Positions 40,253-48,198 of a stretch of DNA of 64,000 nucleotides are shown here, one piece after another. The position numbers and the translations under genes are program-made. The stretch is from PALSA-505 sp036501145. Its GTDB lineage: Bacteria; Actinomycetota; Actinomycetes; Streptosporangiales; Streptosporangiaceae. The first letter of the stretch is position 1. Each line of letters begins with the position of its first letter. Where the stretch lies: assembly GCA_036501145.1 (NCBI GenBank), contig DASYAV010000199.1, forward strand, positions 11,180 through 75,179, read 5' to 3'. The notes under the pieces are model-generated. The model was not told the DNA's origin. It made no database searches and was given only the letters and a program-made list of their open reading frames with translations.

Positions 40253-41083
40253 TTACCTGTTGCTGCCGGCGAGCAGGCCGTTGACGATGTAGCGGTTGAA
40301 CGCGAGGGCGAGCACCGCGGGCACCGCGATGGCGAGCACGCCGGCCGCGTCGAGCAGCGTCGATGGTACGACGTGACGGCCTTGCAGCGCGGCGATCACC
40401 ACGGTCAGGGGCTGGGTCGAGGAGTCGGTCGACAGCACGAGGGGGAACAGGAACTGGGCCCAGGCGAACAGGAATGTGATGAGTGCCACCGAGGTGATCC
40501 CCGGCAGGGCCAGCGGCAGCACGATGTGGCGCAGCACGCGCAGCCTGCCCGCGCCGTCGATCATGGCGGCTTCCTCGAGGCCGATCGGCATGTTGGCGAA
40601 GTAGTTGTGCAGCACCCAGGTCGCCAGCGGCAGGAACCCGGACACGTAGACGAGCACGATGCCGGTATACGTGTTCACCAGCTGGAACACGCTCATGATC
40701 TTGTACAGCGGGATCAGGGTCGTGTAGGCCGGGAACGCCATCGTGGCGAGCACCGCGTAAAAGAGCGGCTGCCGGCCGCGGAATTTCATCCGTGCGAACG
40801 CGTACGCGGCCAGCGTGGCCAGCACAACCGTGACGATGGTGGCGGCGCCGCATTCGATGATCATGTTCAGCGCTGCCTGGCGGATCTGGCCGGGCAGGGT
40901 GCCGGGGCGGGTCAGCAGCGCCGCGTAGTTGCCCAGAGTGGGATGGCGGGGCACGTAGTTCTGGGCATTGGCACTGGCCTCGGTCTCCAGGCTTGTCTTC
41001 AGCGACCAGTAGATCGGCACGAGCGACCAGATCAGCACGAGAGCCAGGCCGACGGAGCGTGCTATGCGTCCTTTATGTCTCAA
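40253..41083 (-). CDS. Carbohydrate ABC transporter permease (MalG-like)
   Basis: The protein has about 276 residues and six membrane helices. The EAA loop that docks the ATPase is LEEAAMIDGAGRLRVLRHIVLP followed by ALPG. The MalG-type C-terminus is FNRYIVNGLLAGSNR. It pairs with the upstream MalF-like permease, whose stop overlaps its start. No ATPase gene is in the operon; actinomycetes commonly share one MsiK-type ATPase, so the pump presumably uses one encoded elsewhere. Confidence 0.9.
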   Translation of the reverse strand: MRHKGRIARSVGLALVLIWSLVPIYWSLKTSLETEASANAQNYVPRHPTLGNYAALLTRPGTLPGQIRQAALNMIIECGAATIVTVVLATLAAYAFARMKFRGRQPLFYAVLATMAFPAYTTLIPLYKIMSVFQLVNTYTGIVLVYVSGFLPLATWVLHNYFANMPIGLEEAAMIDGAGRLRVLRHIVLPLALPGITSVALITFLFAWAQFLFPLVLSTDSSTQPLTVVIAALQGRHVVPSTLLDAAGVLAIAVPAVLALAFNRYIVNGLLAGSNR

Positions 41084-42078
41084 TAGTCAACCCTCCGGTA
41101 CACAGCGCGGACGACGACCAGCGAGATGACCAGGGTCATCAGGGTGATCAGCAGAGAGAGCGCGTATCCGCCGCCGAAGTCCAGGTCCTGGAAGGTGATG
41201 AAATACGTCTGCTCGGTGATCGACGAGCCGGTGGCCGCGGCACCGTTGAGCACGTAGGGCTGGTCGAAGACATTGAGCGTGGCGATCAGCGCCTGCACGA
41301 TGGCCACCGCGATTCCCGGCCGGGCCAATGGCAGGGTGATGCGCCAGAACGACTGCCACCCACCGCAACCGTCGATCGCGGCGGCCTCGAACAGCTCCTC
41401 CGGCATGAGCTGCATAGAGGCGAGCACAAGCAGCGTGGACAGCGGCGTTATCTGCCACACCTGCACCAGCTCGATGAGAAAGATCGTCAGCCAGCGGTTG
41501 TCGCCCAGCAGCACCGCGCCGTGACTGGTCAGGTGCAGCGATGACAGCACCCCGCTCAGCAGGCCGGTGTTGGAGTCGAAGATGCCCGACCACAGAATGC
41601 CCTCGACGACCCCCGGCAGGGCCCAGGGCAGGATCAGCACCGCGATGACAATGCCGCGGCCGCGGAACGACCGGCGCAGCACGACCGCGAAGAAGATGCC
41701 GAGCACGGTCGAGAGCACCACGCCGACGAGCACGTACAGGGCCGTGTTGCCGAAGCTGGTCCGGACGGCGTTGTTGGCGAACAGCCGGTGGAAGTTGCCG
41801 AGGCCGTCGAACCGGGTCGGCGGGTCGAGCGGATTGACCCGGAAGAACGACTCGATGATGGTGAACGCGGCCGGGACGAGCGCCAGCCCGACGATGAACA
41901 CCGCCAGCGGCATGACCAGCAGGTACGGCAGGCTTTTCGCGGCGTACTTGCGGCCGCCCCGCGGCCGGCCGGCCGGCTGCCTCCGGGGCGGCCGGCCGCC
42001 GGCGGCCGATCGCCGGGTGGGCGACCCGGCCGCCGGGTCGGTTTGTGTCTCGTCGGCAGACGACGAGGCCTTCACCAT
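41080..42078 (-). CDS. Carbohydrate ABC transporter permease (MalF-like)
   Basis: The protein has about 332 residues. A charged, Pro/Arg-rich cytoplasmic N-terminus (~50 residues) precedes six helices, and the EAA loop is LFEAAAIDGCGGWQSFWRITLP. It forms the heterodimeric sugar channel with the following MalG-like gene. The ATG overlaps the binding-protein stop (ATGA at 42077-42080), so the three transport genes are coupled. The substrate is an oligosaccharide of unknown type; context suggests an amino-sugar glycoside. Confidence 0.9.
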   Translation of the reverse strand: MVKASSSADETQTDPAAGSPTRRSAAGGRPPRRQPAGRPRGGRKYAAKSLPYLLVMPLAVFIVGLALVPAAFTIIESFFRVNPLDPPTRFDGLGNFHRLFANNAVRTSFGNTALYVLVGVVLSTVLGIFFAVVLRRSFRGRGIVIAVLILPWALPGVVEGILWSGIFDSNTGLLSGVLSSLHLTSHGAVLLGDNRWLTIFLIELVQVWQITPLSTLLVLASMQLMPEELFEAAAIDGCGGWQSFWRITLPLARPGIAVAIVQALIATLNVFDQPYVLNGAAATGSSITEQTYFITFQDLDFGGGYALSLLITLMTLVISLVVVRAVYRRVDY

Positions 42079-43427
42079 CAGCCGCTCTGGCTCGCGAGCC
42101 CGTTCGCCGTGTTCGCGATCGCCTTGATGGCCGCGGCAACCGTCTCCGAGCCGGCCGCGGCGGAGTGCAGGTTCGTGTAGACGGAGTTGGAGAACTGCGG
42201 GTACCAGGGCGGTGCGCCACCCGGGAACACCGGCTTGGACGTGGCCAGCATGGCGCTCAGCGCGTCGCCGCCGACCAGGTTGCCCTTCGAGGCCATGGTC
42301 TTGACCGCGCTGAGGTGAGACGGCAGGGCGTAGGTCGCCCAGGCCTTCGCCGAGCCGTTGACTCCGGCGAAGTTGACCTGCTGCTGCTCACTGGTGAACC
42401 ACTGGATGAACTTCGCGGCCGCCTTCGGGTACTTCGCCTCCTTGGGGATGCCGATGCCGTCGGGGTTGCTCCAGTTCGCCGCGGTACCGGTCGCGCCGGG
42501 CGTCGGGATGTACTCAACCTGGTTGACGACCGACGACGAGCTGGGCAGGTTGTACAGCGAGCCGAGGTTGCCGGAGTAGTCGGAGTAGACGCTCGCCACC
42601 TGGCCCTTGGCCATCAGCGTCTGCATACCCTGGCTGTCGGTGACGTTGATGTTGCTCTTCGGCACCAGGCCGGTCTTGATCGCATTGATCATCCATTCGG
42701 CTGCCTTGTAGCCGGCCGAACCCGGGCTGGTGAACTGCGGTTTGTACTGCTGGTTCAGCACGCTGCCGCCGAGCGCCCCTGTCGTCTCGTACCAGTACGT
42801 CGACAAGCCCTCCGCGGCCGAGAACGGGATGTCCAGCGGATGCGCCGAGACGCCCGAACTCTGCAGCTTCTTGAGGTCGCTGGTGTACGCGTTCAGCGTG
42901 GTCGGCATTGTGGTGATGCCCGCCTTGCCGAACAAGTGCTTGTTCACCGTCGTCACCATGAACGACGCGTCGTAGGGAATGCCGATGACGTGGCCACCCA
43001 CGGTGAACGACTTGATCTGCGGCATGTCCGCGGCCATCGTCTTGGTGTCGATGAACTGCTCCATCGGGTAGAACCAGCCGAGCTTGCCCAGCTGGCCGAC
43101 CCGGGACCAGTCGACGTCGGTCGCGTCGGCGAAGTAGGTGTTCGCCGCGGCGGCGGCGGAGATCTTCGTCTGCAGGCTGTCCCAGTCGATGTCGACCCAC
43201 TTGACCTTGATGCCGGTCTGCTTGGTGAACGCCGACAGGGCAGAGTTCGGCAGCGCGGGCGCGGCGAGCGCGACCGTGATCGTCACGCCCGACGTCTTGT
43301 TCGACGCACCGGAGCCGCCTGAGCTGCTGCCGCCGCAGGCGGCGAGCGCGAGGGCAAGCGCCACCGCGGCCGCGGCCGTCGTCGTGTGGCCCCGGCGGCC
43401 TCTTGTGATGCTCAGCGTCCTAGCCAA
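42078..43427 (-). CDS. Extracellular solute-binding lipoprotein (sugar)
   Basis: The protein has about 449 residues. The best start is TTG at 43427 because AAGGAGG stands 5 nt upstream; the longer frame lacks a ribosome site. A lipoprotein signal follows with lipobox LALAAC (ALALALAACGG), so it is anchored outside the membrane. The mature part fits family 1 solute-binding proteins (GVTITVALAAPALPNSALSAF; PDGIGIPKEAKYPKAAAKFI). It captures the sugar for the permeases. It is the first gene of the operon and divergent from the DeoR regulator. Confidence 0.88.
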   Translation of the reverse strand: MARTLSITRGRRGHTTTAAAAVALALALAACGGSSSGGSGASNKTSGVTITVALAAPALPNSALSAFTKQTGIKVKWVDIDWDSLQTKISAAAAANTYFADATDVDWSRVGQLGKLGWFYPMEQFIDTKTMAADMPQIKSFTVGGHVIGIPYDASFMVTTVNKHLFGKAGITTMPTTLNAYTSDLKKLQSSGVSAHPLDIPFSAAEGLSTYWYETTGALGGSVLNQQYKPQFTSPGSAGYKAAEWMINAIKTGLVPKSNINVTDSQGMQTLMAKGQVASVYSDYSGNLGSLYNLPSSSSVVNQVEYIPTPGATGTAANWSNPDGIGIPKEAKYPKAAAKFIQWFTSEQQQVNFAGVNGSAKAWATYALPSHLSAVKTMASKGNLVGGDALSAMLATSKPVFPGGAPPWYPQFSNSVYTNLHSAAAGSETVAAAIKAIANTANGLASQSG

Positions 43428-43562
43428 TGTGGCCTCCTTCGTTACGCCGCCACGCGGGGGGTCGGGTACAGGGGCAGTGTCCTGGCGCATGCACAGTCGG
43501 CTGCGACCGGGTGCTCATTTATGCGTGAGTTTGTTCACTGGCTATGAAACTGGCATGCTACC

Positions 43563-43604
43563 GACCGGATTACGGTCAGGACAAGGCATTGAAACGATAC
43601 CGTT
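43563..43604. promoter_or_regulatory. Candidate DeoR operators in the sugar-operon divergent region
   Basis: GACCG-GATTA-CGGTC (43563-43577) is a perfect 5-bp inverted repeat, and AACGATACCGTT (43593-43604) is a near-palindrome. Both lie in the 239-nt gap between the binding-protein gene and the DeoR gene. They are the best candidates for the sugar-responsive operators; which, if either, is bound is unknown. Confidence 0.4.
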
Positions 43605-43653
43605 ATCTGAGCAATCGTCGACCATACGCGCACAACTGATCACACACTGCTGG

Positions 43654-43659
43654 TAACAT
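43654..43659 (+). promoter_or_regulatory. -10 box (TAACAT) for the DeoR regulator
   Basis: TAACAT ends 7 nt before the GTG at 43667, placing +1 at or next to the start codon. The transcript is probably leaderless. No good -35 box was found. Confidence 0.4.
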
Positions 43660-43666
43660 CCCCCGC

Positions 43667-44407
43667 GTGCGGAAGCAGGAAAGGCTCAGTGTGATCTTGG
43701 ACCGCGTCGCCGAGCGCGGGTCCGTCGATGTCAGCGACCTAGCCAGCGCCTTCGGCGTGTCGGGCGCGACCGTGCGGCGGGATCTGCAGGCACTGAGTTC
43801 CGGCAGGCTATTGGTGCGCACCCACGGTGGTGCGGTGGCCAGGCTCGTCGATGCCGGGCCGGCGGCCAGTCATCAGGCCGAGAAGCGGCGCATCGGCGCG
43901 GCGGCGGCCAGCCTGGCTGGCCGCGGTGCGGTGGTCGGCCTGACCGGCGGCTCCACGGCACTGGAAGTGGTGCGCGCACTCGCGCACCGGCGCGACATCA
44001 CGTTCGTGACCAATGCCATCAACATCGCGTCTGAACTTGTCGGCGGCCCTGGCCAGCGGCTCGTCGTGATCGGCGGCATCGTCCGCAACTCGTTCGAGCT
44101 CGTTGGCCCCGCGGCCGAGGCGATGCTCGCCAACTACCACTTCGATATCGCGTTCATCGGCGTCGATGGCCTCACACCGCGGGACGGCTGCACGACCCAC
44201 GACGAGATGGAGGCCCAGACCGACCGGGCCTTCCTGCGCCGCGCCCGCCGCAACGTGGTGATCACCGACAGTTCCAAGATCGGCAAGGTGACGTTCGCGC
44301 GGATCTGCATGGTGAGCGATGTTGACGACATCATTACCGACCGCGGCGTCAGCGGCGAGCAACTGCGCAGCCTGGCCAGCGCCGGTGCACGGGTAACGAC
44401 CGTCTGA
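43667..44407 (+). CDS. DeoR-family sugar-operon regulator
   Basis: The protein has 246 residues. The N-terminal helix-turn-helix is RKQERLSVILDRVAERGSVD followed by LASAFGVSGATVRRDLQAL and the typical LVRTHGGAV. The C-terminal DeoRC effector domain (VVGLTGGSTALEVVRAL, FIGVDGLTPRDGCTTHDEME, VVITDSSKIGKVTFARI) senses sugar phosphates by an isomerase-like fold. It is divergent from the binding-protein/permease/GH4/AgaS operon, its likely target, and fits an amino-sugar phosphate inducer. Its 3' end overlaps the convergent TetR gene by 59 nt. Confidence 0.9.
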   Translation: MRKQERLSVILDRVAERGSVDVSDLASAFGVSGATVRRDLQALSSGRLLVRTHGGAVARLVDAGPAASHQAEKRRIGAAAASLAGRGAVVGLTGGSTALEVVRALAHRRDITFVTNAINIASELVGGPGQRLVVIGGIVRNSFELVGPAAEAMLANYHFDIAFIGVDGLTPRDGCTTHDEMEAQTDRAFLRRARRNVVITDSSKIGKVTFARICMVSDVDDIITDRGVSGEQLRSLASAGARVTTV

Positions 44408-45050
44408 CGCACACGCCGTCAGCCGTGAGGAACGACTTCACGTGGTCAAGCGCCATATCGAGGGCGATCTCCATGCGCTTGATGTCATGCGCGGTCTCAG
44501 CGAGGAGATACCCGCCCTGCAAGGCGGCCATCAGACCCGCGGCAAGCTTCTCCGGGTCGGCATCCGCCCTGAGCAGCCCGCTGTCCCGCATCCGCCGCAG
44601 GCCGCCGGCGAGCAGCCCTTCCCATTCCGCGAACGACCCGGCGAGCGTGCCACGGGCCTGGTCGTCCTGGTCGGCGAGCTCGCTGGCCAGCGAGCCGAGC
44701 GCACAGCCGTAGGCGCCGTTCTGCAGCGCGTTCCGCTGGACCAGCGCGTCGCGCCAGCGGACCAGACCGCGGAACGACGTCAAGCGCTGAAGGTAGCCGC
44801 GTTCACGCTCGAGGACCTGCCCGGCCCGCGCCGCGACGACGGCGCGGACCAGTTCCTCCTTGTCCGGGAAATGGGCGTAGAGCTGGGACTTGCTGGTACT
44901 GCTCGCGGCCCGGACGTCGTCCAGCGTGGTCGCGTTCACGCCCTTCACGTACATCAGCTCGGCAGCAGCCGCCACGATGCGCGCGCGGGTGGCCACCCCA
45001 CGTGGCGTCAGCTTCCGCCCCGGCTGCGTGTTCTCCGGCGGCCTGCTCAC
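44349..45050 (-). CDS. TetR-family regulator
   Basis: The protein has about 233 residues. The DNA-binding N-terminus is RGVATRARIVAAAAELMYVKG, then TLDDVRAASSTSKSQLYAHF. The C-terminal TetR_C-like region (LQNGAYGCALGSLASELADQ) is the YcdC/AcrR type seen in regulators of quinone or aldehyde reductases. The GTG at 45050 begins just before the Pro-rich leader. It is divergent from the oxidoreductase with a perfect palindrome between them. The last ~20 residues read over the end of the DeoR gene. Confidence 0.85.
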   Translation of the reverse strand: MSRPPENTQPGRKLTPRGVATRARIVAAAAELMYVKGVNATTLDDVRAASSTSKSQLYAHFPDKEELVRAVVAARAGQVLERERGYLQRLTSFRGLVRWRDALVQRNALQNGAYGCALGSLASELADQDDQARGTLAGSFAEWEGLLAGGLRRMRDSGLLRADADPEKLAAGLMAALQGGYLLAETAHDIKRMEIALDMALDHVKSFLTADGVCVRRSLPVHRRWPGCAVARR

Positions 45051-45139
45051 GGGCCTGAGGCTACCCTGTTGATCACAGCCGCCGGATGGACCACACGGTC
45101 CCGCTCGGCCAGGAACACCCCTTGTACCGGGACCCATAA

Positions 45140-45157
45140 GTGGACTGTATAGTCCAC
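45140..45157. promoter_or_regulatory. TetR operator GTGGACT-N4-AGTCCAC overlapping a -10 box
   Basis: A perfect 7-bp inverted repeat with a 4-nt spacer (GTAT) lies between the divergent TetR and oxidoreductase genes. TATAGT at 45147-45152 inside it is a good -10 box for the oxidoreductase, with +1 near 45159, so binding would block RNA polymerase directly. Confidence 0.65.
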
Positions 45158-45195
45158 AAGGTGTGGGGGCAGGACTGAGCACAGGGAGGTGCCGG

Positions 45196-46113
45196 ATGAA
45201 GGCGATTGTGGTGACGGACCAGGCCGCGGGAACGGCCGGGATGACGCTGGTGGAGCGGCCCGAGCCGCCAGCAGCGATAAACGACGTCATCGTTCAGATT
45301 CATGCGTCGGGATTCGTCCCGACCGAGATGGAATGGCCGTCAACCTGGACCGATCGCGCCGACCGCGACCGAACACCGTCAATCCCCGGCCACGAGCTGG
45401 CCGGAGTGGTCACCGCCCTCGGCTATGGCACGACAGGGCTGTCGGTGGGACAACGGGTGTTCGGCCTCACGGACTGGCATCGCGACGGCACCCTGGCCGA
45501 GTACACGGCCGTCGAGGCACGCAACCTCGCGCCGCTGCCAGGCGACGTCGACTTCACGGTAGGCGCGAGCCTGCCGATCTCGGGCCTGACCGCATGGCAA
45601 GGACTGTTCCAGCACGGCCGCCTTCAGGCGGGGCAGAGCGTACTCGCGCACGGCGCGGCTGGCGCGGTCGGGACGATGGTGACGCAGCTCGCACGCGAGG
45701 CTGGCGCCTACGTCATCGGCACCGGGCGCGCCGCCGACCGTCAGAAGACACTCGACTTCGGCGCGCACGAGTTCGTCGCCCTCGAGAACGACACGCTGGA
45801 AGACGTCGGCGCCGTCGACCTGGTCTTCGACGTTATCGGCGGCGACATCCAGAAACGCTCCGCAGGCCTGATCCGGGCCGGCGGAACGCTGGTGACCATC
45901 GTCGGGCCGGCCGAGGCGCGGCCCACCGGCGGCCTGGCGGTCGACTTCGTTGTCGAATCCGATCGTGCCCAGCTGGTTGAGATCGTCCAGCGGGTGCGGG
46001 ACGGGCGGCTGCGGACGAACATCGGCAGCATCGCAACCCTCGACGACGCCGTCGCGGCCCTCAACCCGGCCGGGCGCCGCAAGGGCAAGCCGATCATCCG
46101 CGTTCGCCCCTAA
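45196..46113 (+). CDS. Zinc-independent NADP-dependent oxidoreductase (quinone reductase-like MDR)
   Basis: The protein has about 305 residues. A GroES-like N-terminal half (IPGHELAGVVTALGYG, VGQRVFGLTDWHRDGTLAEY) is followed by a Rossmann half with VLAHGAAGAVGTMVTQLARE. The zinc-ligand residues of alcohol dehydrogenases are absent, which fits quinone reductase/enoyl reductase members of the MDR family. ATG at 45196 follows AGGGAGGT. Expression is probably controlled by the divergent TetR through the palindrome at 45140-45157. The substrate is likely a quinone or unsaturated carbonyl (inference). Confidence 0.85.
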   Translation: MKAIVVTDQAAGTAGMTLVERPEPPAAINDVIVQIHASGFVPTEMEWPSTWTDRADRDRTPSIPGHELAGVVTALGYGTTGLSVGQRVFGLTDWHRDGTLAEYTAVEARNLAPLPGDVDFTVGASLPISGLTAWQGLFQHGRLQAGQSVLAHGAAGAVGTMVTQLAREAGAYVIGTGRAADRQKTLDFGAHEFVALENDTLEDVGAVDLVFDVIGGDIQKRSAGLIRAGGTLVTIVGPAEARPTGGLAVDFVVESDRAQLVEIVQRVRDGRLRTNIGSIATLDDAVAALNPAGRRKGKPIIRVRP

Positions 46114-46664
46114 AGACCGCGGGAGAAGTGGCTCATCACCAGGATGCCGTGGGCGGGCGCGCCGATCGCCTGGTACAGGTGGGGCACGTCGCCCGGGAAC
46201 CGGACGAAGTCGCCGGCCGACAGTTCGACGGGCTGCCCGGCCGGGCCGACGCGAAGCCGGCCGGCGGTCAGGATCAGCGACTCGGTCACGCCGGCCGGGT
46301 GCGGCCCGGCGTGCCGGGCGCGGGTGGCGAAGCCGACCTCGTAGAGCTCGGCCAGCGCCTGGCCGTGCACGCGGTCCAGCAGCCGGGCGGTGACCGCCCC
46401 GCGCACCTGGGTTCCTTCGCCCGCCCGGATCACCTCGACCCGGGCGGACGGCTCTTCGATCAGGTCACCGAGCGCGGCGCCGAGCGTGTCGGCCAGTGCG
46501 TACAGGGTGTCGATGGTCGGGTTGCCCTGGCCGGCTTCGAGCTTGGTCACGGTGGCCCGGGCGATCCCGCTGCGCTCGGCGAGCTGGGCGACCGACAGGC
46601 CCTGGCGCTGCCGGAGGGCGCGCAGGCTGGCGGCGATCCGGGCCGCTGGTGGTGGTGGCGGCAT
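46110..46664 (-). CDS. XRE-family regulator with C-terminal cupin
   Basis: The protein has about 184 residues. The helix-turn-helix is LRALRQRQGLSVAQLAERSG with IARATVTKLEAGQGNPTIDT; the cupin_2 domain follows with HAGPHPAGVTESLILTAGRL and LSAGDFVRFPGDVPHLY. This architecture senses a small ligand and represses neighbouring genes. The ATG at 46664 is 7 nt beyond a TATAGT box, so the mRNA is probably leaderless. It is divergent from a PLP aminotransferase only 21 nt away and likely controls it. The end meets the oxidoreductase stop. Confidence 0.88.
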   Translation of the reverse strand: MPPPPPAARIAASLRALRQRQGLSVAQLAERSGIARATVTKLEAGQGNPTIDTLYALADTLGAALGDLIEEPSARVEVIRAGEGTQVRGAVTARLLDRVHGQALAELYEVGFATRARHAGPHPAGVTESLILTAGRLRVGPAGQPVELSAGDFVRFPGDVPHLYQAIGAPAHGILVMSHFSRGL

Positions 46665-46670
46665 GCTGTC

Positions 46671-46678
46671 ACTATAGT
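46671..46678. promoter_or_regulatory. Palindromic ACTATAGT bidirectional -10 element
   Basis: ACTATAGT is its own reverse complement and supplies a TATAGT -10 box on both strands. It lies 6 nt from the XRE-cupin ATG on one side and 7 nt from the aminotransferase ATG on the other, so both mRNAs would be leaderless and the polymerases would compete for one site. Confidence 0.6.
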
Positions 46679-46692
46679 AGCCAATATGGCTA
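46678..46692. promoter_or_regulatory. Inverted repeat TAGCC-N5-GGCTA over aminotransferase start
   Basis: A perfect 5-bp inverted repeat with a 5-nt spacer covers the start codon of the aminotransferase and abuts the shared -10 box. It is the likeliest operator for the XRE-cupin regulator. Confidence 0.5.
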
Positions 46693-47852
46693 TTAAAACA
46701 GCGCAGCGGATGGCCGGCGTGATCGGCTTCGGCATCGACCGGGTGGCCCGCGAGGCCGACCAGGCGGGCGGCCGCTGGCCGGTGCTGCGGCTGGAGAACC
46801 TGGACACCGACCTGCCGCTGCCGCCGGAGGCGGTGCCGGTGACCGCGGCGGCGCTGGCCACCGCCAAGGCGAACTCGTGGCTGCCGTTCACCGGCGACGA
46901 CGACCTGCGCGCCGCGGTGTCCGGGCTGCTGGCCGGGCGGTGCGGCCACAGCTACGACCCGGCAGCCGAGATCGTCATCACCAGCGGGGGCACCGAGGCC
47001 GCGCTGGACTGCCTGCTCGCCACGATCGACCCCGGTGACGAGGTGATCCTCACCGACCCCACCTACGCCGGGCTGGTCAACCGGGTGCGGCTGGCCGGCG
47101 GGGTGCCCCGGTTCGCGCCCTTCCGGGTGGACGGCGGGCAGTGGCGGCTGGACCGGGCGGCGCTGGCCGCCGCGGTCTCGCCGCGCACCGCGGCGATGCT
47201 GCTGATGAGCCCGTCGATGCCGTCCGGCGCCGTGCTCGACGCCGGCGACTGGCGTGAGGTCGCGCGGCTGTGCCGCGAGCACGACCTGCTGCTGATCTAC
47301 GACGGCGCGATGGAGACGATCCTGTTCGACCAGCGCCAGCTGCTGCACCCGGTCCGCGAGCCGGGCATGAGCGAGCGCACGCTGGTGATCGGCTCGCTGT
47401 CCAAGGAGTTCCGCATGATCGGCTGGCGGACCGGCTGGGTCGCCGGGCCGCGGGCCCTTATCGAGGCGGTCGGCTGGGCGCACGTCTACAACACCACCAC
47501 TCCGGTCGGCATCGCCCGGGCCGGCGCCACCGCCGTGCTGCGCGGCGACCACGCCCACGTGGCCGGGTGCACGGCCGAACTTCAGCGCCGCCGCGACCTG
47601 ATCTGCGCGATCGACCTGCCGTTCATCCGGCCGGGCGGCGGCTGGTCGCTGCTGCTCGACGTGGCCGCGCTCGGCCGAGACCCGGTGGACGTCTCGCGGG
47701 CGCTGCTGCGCGACGCGGCGATCGCGGCGACCGCGATGACCGGCTGGGGCGGCGACGTCGCGGCCCGGCACGTGCGCTTCGTCTACAGCGCCGAGCCGCT
47801 CGAGCGGCTCCGCACGCTGCCCGAACGGCTGGCCGCCGCCGGGCTGCGCTAG
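46686..47852 (+). CDS. Class I/II PLP-dependent aminotransferase
   Basis: The protein has about 388 residues. ITSGGTEAALDCLLATIDPG starts the PLP phosphate region, MSPSMPSGAVLD replaces the usual NPxNPTG, and the PLP lysine is in GSLSKEFRMIGWRTGW. The C-terminus carries the substrate-carboxylate Arg region VRFVYSAEPLERL. It belongs to the aspartate aminotransferase fold; the amino acid is unknown. The divergent XRE-cupin gene and the shared -10 element suggest it is regulated by a ligand of that cupin. Confidence 0.88.
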   Translation: MAIKTAQRMAGVIGFGIDRVAREADQAGGRWPVLRLENLDTDLPLPPEAVPVTAAALATAKANSWLPFTGDDDLRAAVSGLLAGRCGHSYDPAAEIVITSGGTEAALDCLLATIDPGDEVILTDPTYAGLVNRVRLAGGVPRFAPFRVDGGQWRLDRAALAAAVSPRTAAMLLMSPSMPSGAVLDAGDWREVARLCREHDLLLIYDGAMETILFDQRQLLHPVREPGMSERTLVIGSLSKEFRMIGWRTGWVAGPRALIEAVGWAHVYNTTTPVGIARAGATAVLRGDHAHVAGCTAELQRRRDLICAIDLPFIRPGGGWSLLLDVAALGRDPVDVSRALLRDAAIAATAMTGWGGDVAARHVRFVYSAEPLERLRTLPERLAAAGLR

Positions 47853-47914
47853 CCGGCGCCCGGCCTCTGCCGATTCTGGCTCATGTCCTGATATGCCTGC
47901 CGCCGGATCATGGA

Positions 47915-47931
47915 CTAAGCTCTTAGCTAAG
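47915..47931. promoter_or_regulatory. Alternating CTAAG/CTTAG operator of toxin-antitoxin pair
   Basis: CTAAG (47915-47919), CTTAG (47922-47926) and CTAAG (47927-47931) form two overlapping inverted pairs; CTTAGCTAAG is a perfect 10-bp palindrome. It touches the AAGGAGG ribosome site of the antitoxin gene, fitting autorepression by the Phd-type antitoxin. Confidence 0.55.
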
Positions 47932-47940
47932 GAGGCCGCG

Positions 47941-48198
47941 ATGTCCGGTGAGGCTGCAGCGCAGTTCAACATTCATGACGCGAAGACCAACCTGTCCCGG
48001 ATCATCGAGCGGGTTGAGCACGGCGAGGAGATCATCATCAGCCGGGCCGGGCACCCCGTCGCGAAAGTGATCCCGCTGCCAGGCAAGGTCCGGCGCAGCG
48101 GACGTGGGTCGCTGCGAGACGAACTCGTGCTGGCACCGGGCTGGGACAGCGACGAGGTCAATGAGGCCATCGCCGCCGATTTCGGCGTGACACCGTGA
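47941..48198 (+). CDS. Phd/YefM-type antitoxin
   Basis: The protein has about 85 residues. FNIHDAKTNLSRIIERVEHG with EIIISRAGHPVAKVIPL is the Phd/YefM fold; the C-terminal region (LAPGWDSDEVNEAIAADFGV) would wrap the toxin. The ATG at 47941 has AAGGAGG. The stop overlaps the toxin GTG (GTGA). It presumably binds its own operator at 47915-47931 and blocks the PIN toxin; both roles follow from the family. Confidence 0.9.
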   Translation: MSGEAAAQFNIHDAKTNLSRIIERVEHGEEIIISRAGHPVAKVIPLPGKVRRSGRGSLRDELVLAPGWDSDEVNEAIAADFGVTP

